A stretch of 10,145 bases of DNA, taken from DATDOO01 sp035293245 (GTDB lineage: Bacteria; Pseudomonadota; Gammaproteobacteria; Methylococcales; Methylococcaceae). Both the position numbers and the translations under genes were made by a program. Location of the stretch: positions 1-10,145 of the forward strand of contig DATDOO010000260.1 in assembly GCA_035293245.1 (NCBI GenBank). Reading direction: 5' to 3'. Below the pieces are notes generated by a model that did not search any database, was not told where the DNA came from, and saw only the letters and a program-made list of their open reading frames with translations. Positions 6,561 through 10,145 of the stretch are shown here, piece by piece. How positions within the stretch are numbered: position 1 is the first letter of the stretch; the number at the start of each line of letters is the position of its first letter.

Positions 6561-7923
6561 AGTGGGGACGGCGATGAAACAAGGCGGTCAGCACGTAAGC
6601 GCCCAGCGCGGCCAGCAGCGAAACCAGGTAGGGCGCATCCAGTTCCAGGACATGCGCCCCGGCGATCCAGGTCGCCATGCCCGCGACCAGCGCGGCGTAA
6701 GCGCTCGCCGCGCCGCCCCAGCGCCCGGACAGGGCGAACACCGCGGCGACGAACACGCCCGCGCTGCCGAAGGCGGAGGCTTCCTCCACCAGATCGTGCA
6801 CCCCTTCCGCCGTGAGCGCCAGGACGTAGGCCACGAAGCCGAACAGCGCCACCATGCTGCGCGACAGGCGCACCTTGGCCGTTTCGCCGAGGTGCGGTTT
6901 GAGCGGCATCAGAAGATTGTGCGCCACCAGCGCCGAGGCGGCCAGCAAGGCGCTGTCCACGGTGGACAGCACCGCGGAAATCAAGGCCCCGGCAAACAGG
7001 ATGTAAGCCAAAGTGCCCAAGTGCTGCTGGGCGAGGCGGGGCAGCAATTGTTCCGGGTGCTCCAGTCCCGGCATGAGGCTGACGCCGGCCAGGCCGATGG
7101 CCACCGGTATAAGGCCGACGGCGAGATACATCCCGCCCCCCACCAGACAGGCGTTGCGCGCCACGCCGGACGAACGGCTGCACAATACCCGCGCCACCAG
7201 TTCCTGGGAAAACACCGAGCCGCAGATGGGAATGGCCCAGGCTTCCAGGGTCGTCCACCAGGGCTGCGCCGTACCGCCGAATAGCTGGAGCTTTTCCGGC
7301 TCCACCCGCTGCAAGGCAGCCATCCCTCCAGCCTGCATGACGACGAAAAACAAAACGGCCAGACCAAGGATCAAGGCGATGCCCTGCACGAAGTCGGTCA
7401 TCACGTCCGCCATCATGCCGCCGTATGCGGTGTAGAGGATGACCACCGCCGCGGCGGCGCTGACGGCGATTTCCACTTCCAGCTCGGACGAGGCGGCAAG
7501 AACCTGCCCGAATCCGCGAATCTGCGCCCCGGCCCACATCACCGACGTGGGCGCCAGCATGAGCACCGCCAACCGCTCCACCCCCGGCGAATAGCGGCTG
7601 TGGAACAGGTCCGCGAACGTGGTCAGGCCCCGTTTCCACAAGGGCACGGCAAACACCAGCGCCATGAACAGCAGGCAGGCGGCATAGCCGAACGGATCGG
7701 CGCTGCCGCCGGCCAGACCGTTTTCGTAAATCGACCCCGCCGCGCCGATGCACGTTTCGGCGCCGAACCAGGTGGCGAACACCGTGAAGCTGCCCAGCCC
7801 CAGGCCGATGCCGCGCCCGGCGAGCAGATAGTCCGCCTCGGTCTTGACCCGGCGCGTCATGAAGACGCCGATCAGCAACTGGCACAGGACGTAAACGACG
7901 ATTCCCAGCAGGACGATGTTCAT
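6559..7923 (-). CDS. Sodium:solute symporter (SSS family), substrate unknown
   Basis: Integral inner-membrane transporter of 454 residues, predicted to couple solute uptake to sodium entry (LeuT-fold SSS family, related to PutP, PanF and vSGLT). The whole length is hydrophobic with a dozen or more candidate helices. Family landmarks are the N-terminal YLLAGRG (32-38) and FATWFGAE (49-56) after helix 1, WAGAQIRGFGQ (130-140), the signature-like YTAYGGMMADVMTDFVQ (164-180), and STVDSALLAAS (320-330), whose serine/threonine pair is expected at the second sodium site. The ATG at 7923 is chosen because it directly precedes helix 1; the upstream in-frame extension to 8022 crosses a palindromic leader and is not hydrophobic. 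The Shine-Dalgarno at 7923 is poor. Substrate cannot be read from sequence, and nothing nearby fixes it. A nitrate role by proximity to the nitrate reductase is not supported, as SSS proteins are not known nitrate carriers. Confidence 0.88.
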   Translation of the reverse strand: MNIVLLGIVVYVLCQLLIGVFMTRRVKTEADYLLAGRGIGLGLGSFTVFATWFGAETCIGAAGSIYENGLAGGSADPFGYAACLLFMALVFAVPLWKRGLTTFADLFHSRYSPGVERLAVLMLAPTSVMWAGAQIRGFGQVLAASSELEVEIAVSAAAAVVILYTAYGGMMADVMTDFVQGIALILGLAVLFFVVMQAGGMAALQRVEPEKLQLFGGTAQPWWTTLEAWAIPICGSVFSQELVARVLCSRSSGVARNACLVGGGMYLAVGLIPVAIGLAGVSLMPGLEHPEQLLPRLAQQHLGTLAYILFAGALISAVLSTVDSALLAASALVAHNLLMPLKPHLGETAKVRLSRSMVALFGFVAYVLALTAEGVHDLVEEASAFGSAGVFVAAVFALSGRWGGAASAYAALVAGMATWIAGAHVLELDAPYLVSLLAALGAYVLTALFHRRPH

Positions 7924-7961
7924 GGTTGGTGGGGTTTGGGGCGCAGCAGGATGGTAACGGC

Positions 7962-8024
7962 GGTTGCGTCCCGATGGGAAGGAAAAGCTCGCCGGCGTCG
8001 ATACGCCATGGCCGGGACGCAACC
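7962..8024. promoter_or_regulatory. Nested inverted repeats in the symporter leader
   Basis: A perfect 12-bp inverted repeat, ggttgcgtcccg (7962-7973) and cgggacgcaacc (8013-8024), encloses 39 bases that contain a smaller hairpin, ggcgt (7994-7998) and acgcc (8003-8007) around a 4-base loop. It lies about 40 to 100 bases upstream of the symporter start on the minus strand. It could be a structured 5' leader, an operator for a dimeric regulator, or part of a dispersed repeat. Which one cannot be told from this copy alone. Confidence 0.4.
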
Positions 8025-8150
8025 CAACGGCATTGCCGCCGCCGATGGCCTTTTATTCGGCGGGCTCTAAACCGAAGTGCAACGCTATGCTGATACGGGT
8101 GCCGATTTCCATAATCGTTTCCGCAGGAAGCAGGTAACGCAGGTTTCTAC

Positions 8151-8178
8151 TCTCTTCTCCCCAGAAGAGAAGGGCCGG
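8151..8178. repeat. Dispersed palindrome, degenerate copy 2; possible nitrate reductase terminator
   Basis: tctcttct (8151-8158) and agaagaga (8163-8170) form a perfect 8-bp stem with a CCCC loop, followed by agggccgggg and atgaggg. The layout (pyrimidine arm, purine arm, GGGCCGGGG, then TGAGGG) resembles the palindrome at 6464-6500, so it is probably a diverged member of the same dispersed family. It lies 51 bases past the nitrate reductase stop on the transcribed side and could help end that transcript, though no T run follows. Confidence 0.45.
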
Positions 8179-8228
8179 GGATGAGGGCCTGCAGCCTTTC
8201 CGGCTTCATCCAACTGTCGAATTTAGGA

Positions 8229-10145
8229 TCAAAACGGCCGCGCCGCCACATTCGCCGCCGCCGCCGCCCGCTGGTCGAAGGCCGGCTCTATCTTGACCGC
8301 GCACTGCTTGAAGGCGGGCTGGCGGGAGTGGGGGTCGAGCAGTCCCAGGGTCAGGCGGTTGACGCACTCGTGGAAGTGGAAGGGAATGAACACCATGTCC
8401 GGCGGCACCCTTTGCGTGAGCTGCACCAGGACCACCGCGTCGCCGCGCCGGGAGGTGAGGCGGGCGTAGCTCATGTGCTCGATGCCTAAGCGTCGGGCGG
8501 CATCCGGGTTCATCTCCATGTAGGGCGTGGGGCTGAACTTGTTGCAGTTGCCGATCTTGCCGGTGCGGGTGCGGGTGTGGAAGTGTTCCACCACCCGTCC
8601 CGAGTTGAGCCAGAAGGGGTATTCCCCGTCCGGACGCTCGTTGTTGTCCACGAAGGGCAAGGGGATGAGTTTGGCCTTGCCGTCCGGGTGCTGGAACACC
8701 CCGTCGCCGTATAAACGCGCCGCGCCGTCTTCCGAACCTTCCGGGCAGGGCCACTGGATGCCGCGCGACTTTTCGATCTTGTCGTGATTCAGGCCCGAAT
8801 AGTCCATGAAGCGGCCTTTCGACAGTTCGCGCATCTCGTCGAACACGCCGGCTGGGGTTTCCGGGAAGCGAATGGCCCGGCCTTGTTCGAAGCGGCGGGC
8901 CACCTGGTTGAAGATCCACAGGTCGGACCGGGCCTCGCCCGGCGCATCCACCACCTTGCGCACCAGGTTGACGCGCCGCTCGGTGTTGGTGAACACGCCC
9001 TCCTTCTCCCCCCACAGGGCCGCCGGCAGGAACAGGTGGGCGTACTGGGCGGTTTCGACGTCTTTGTAGGCGTCCTGCACCGCCAGGAATTCCAGCTTCT
9101 CCAGAGTTCTGCGGATACGGTTGGAGTTGGGCATGGAGGTCATGGGGTTGGTACCGATGATCCAGGCGCCTTTGATCTGGCCGGTCTCGATGGCCGGGAA
9201 GATGTCGGTCATGAACAGGCCGCGCTTCTTGGGGAAGAATTCCGCGGCTATGCCCCAGTATTTGGCGATGGCCTCCCGGTCGTAGTCTTTCTCCAGCGCC
9301 CGGTAGCCGGGCAAGCCCGAAGCGGAGGACCATTCCCGCGTCCCCATGGCGTTGCACTGGCCGGTGATGGACAGGCTGGTGCCGCCGGGTTTGCCGATGT
9401 TGCCGGTGATGAGGTTGAGGTTGTTGATGGCCACCACCCCGTCCGAGCCGTGGGTGCTCTGGTTGATGCCCATGGTCCAGATGGTCATGGCGGCGCCGGC
9501 CTTGGCATAGACCCTGGCCACGTGGCGGATGGTGTCCTCGTCGATGCCGCAAATGCGGGAAGCGCTCACTGGATCGTACTGCTCCACCAGTTGGGCGAAT
9601 TCTTCGAAGCCCGAAGTGTGCGCCGCGATGTATTCGGGCTTGTGCAGGCCTTCCTTCAGGATCACGTGGGCCAGGGCGTTGAGCAGCACCACGTCGGTGC
9701 CCGGCGTGATGGGCAAATGGATGTCCGCCAACTGGGCGAACAGGGTGACGCGCGGGTCCACCACGATCAGCGGGAAATGGCGCCGCTCGCGCGCCTCGCG
9801 CATACGCCAGTAAATGATCGGGTGCTGTTCGGGGAGGTTCGAGCCGAGGGCCAGCAGGCAGTCGGTGTGGGCGAAGTCGTCGTAACAGCCGGGCGGGCCG
9901 TCGCTGCCGAAGGAGCGCTTGTAGCCGGACACCGCCGAGGCCATGCACAGGGTGGTGTTGCCGTCGTAGTTGTTGCTGCCGATGACCCCGCGGGCGAGCT
10001 TCCCCAGGGTGTAGAACTCCTCGGTGAGTATCTGGCCGGTGGAGAGGATGGCGAAGCTGTCGCGGCCGTAAGCGGCCTGGATGCGCTGGATTTCCGCAGC
10101 CAGCTTGTCCAGGCTCTCGTCCCAAGACGCCTCGCGGAACGGCTC
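8229..10145 (-). CDS. nasA: Assimilatory nitrate reductase catalytic subunit, NasA/NarB-like (5' end outside window)
   Basis: Molybdopterin enzyme of the NasA/NarB/NapA family, predicted to reduce nitrate to nitrite in the cytoplasm for assimilation. 638 residues are visible; the frame is open to the window edge, so the start and the expected N-terminal [4Fe-4S] cysteine motif are missing. The first visible residues are EPFREASWDESL. C67 in NTTLCMASAV matches the position of the molybdenum-ligating cysteine. TGQCNAMGTRE (261-271) closely matches the TGQPNAMGGRE motif of nitrate reductases. The C-terminal third (about 515-625) is the molybdopterin-dinucleotide-binding domain, including LNSGRVVEHFHTRT and FIPFHFHECVNRLT. 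The protein ends soon after it (VAARPF), without the extra C-terminal [2Fe-2S] (BFD-like) domain of Klebsiella-type NasA. Its architecture is thus nearer to cyanobacterial NarB, which suggests ferredoxin or a separate subunit as electron donor. A formate dehydrogenase is a less likely alternative. Confidence 0.87.
   Translation of the reverse strand, partial: EPFREASWDESLDKLAAEIQRIQAAYGRDSFAILSTGQILTEEFYTLGKLARGVIGSNNYDGNTTLCMASAVSGYKRSFGSDGPPGCYDDFAHTDCLLALGSNLPEQHPIIYWRMREARERRHFPLIVVDPRVTLFAQLADIHLPITPGTDVVLLNALAHVILKEGLHKPEYIAAHTSGFEEFAQLVEQYDPVSASRICGIDEDTIRHVARVYAKAGAAMTIWTMGINQSTHGSDGVVAINNLNLITGNIGKPGGTSLSITGQCNAMGTREWSSASGLPGYRALEKDYDREAIAKYWGIAAEFFPKKRGLFMTDIFPAIETGQIKGAWIIGTNPMTSMPNSNRIRRTLEKLEFLAVQDAYKDVETAQYAHLFLPAALWGEKEGVFTNTERRVNLVRKVVDAPGEARSDLWIFNQVARRFEQGRAIRFPETPAGVFDEMRELSKGRFMDYSGLNHDKIEKSRGIQWPCPEGSEDGAARLYGDGVFQHPDGKAKLIPLPFVDNNERPDGEYPFWLNSGRVVEHFHTRTRTGKIGNCNKFSPTPYMEMNPDAARRLGIEHMSYARLTSRRGDAVVLVQLTQRVPPDMVFIPFHFHECVNRLTLGLLDPHSRQPAFKQCAVKIEPAFDQRAAAAANVAARPF

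Larger units (their letters stand above)
7924..8228. other. Intergenic region between nitrate reductase and symporter genes
   Basis: This 305-bp gap holds the nested inverted repeat at 7962-8024, a palindrome at 8151-8170, and a short minus-strand open frame. That frame is open from 8205 down to a TAA at 8053-8055 (about 50 codons), but its only ATG is at 8112, giving just 19 residues (MEIGTRISIALHFGLEPAE). There is no clear ribosome-binding site. It may be chance or the tail of a decayed gene. A weak -35/-10 pair for the symporter can be imagined on the minus strand (TTGCAC at 8082-8077, AATAAA at 8057-8052, spacer 19), but it is not convincing. Confidence 0.45.

Noticed and set aside
8206..10125. 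639-codon alternative minus-strand frame over nasA
   Set aside because: It overlaps the nitrate reductase frame almost completely. Only the frame ending at 8229 carries molybdopterin-enzyme motifs, and that frame is open to the window edge.

Overview
The window is GC-rich (roughly two thirds G+C by eye), tightly packed and chromosomal in character. It suggests a gammaproteobacterium, possibly a methanotroph of the Methylococcaceae type. That placement is inferred from base composition, gene families and the style of the dispersed intergenic palindromes; there is no rRNA or marker gene to prove it. I see no rRNA, tRNA, CRISPR array, intact transposase or phage gene.

Layout. Bases 1-328 hold no convincing gene but contain a dispersed palindromic repeat (about 193-249). 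Three plus-strand genes follow: a PepSY-type inner-membrane protein (329-1633) and two small proteins with signal peptides that I do not recognise (1746-2306 and 2383-2961). The rest reads on the minus strand. In map order it holds a class I fructose-bisphosphate aldolase (2968-4005), a 180-bp MITE-like element with nested inverted repeats (4032-4211), a two-domain acyltransferase/acyl-ACP synthetase of the Aas type (4254-6422), a sodium:solute symporter (6559-7923), and the 3' part of a molybdopterin nitrate reductase (8229 to beyond the window edge). The second secreted-protein gene and the aldolase gene converge with only 6 bp between their stop codons.

How the genes work together. This is mostly a set of independent housekeeping and accessory functions: membrane or metal-related redox (PepSY), sugar-phosphate metabolism (aldolase), phospholipid repair or fatty-acid activation (Aas), solute uptake (symporter) and nitrate assimilation (NasA-like). 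The only likely co-transcribed pairs are the two secreted-protein genes and, loosely, genes of the minus-strand run, but most minus-strand gaps contain palindromes that could terminate or insulate transcription.

The unusual content lies in the intergenic DNA rather than in a new gene system: several families of dispersed palindromes, a repeat abutting the aldolase ribosome-binding site, and nested inverted repeats in the symporter leader. I did not find strong evidence for an undescribed multi-gene system. The least explained coding content is the secreted-protein pair at 1746-2961.
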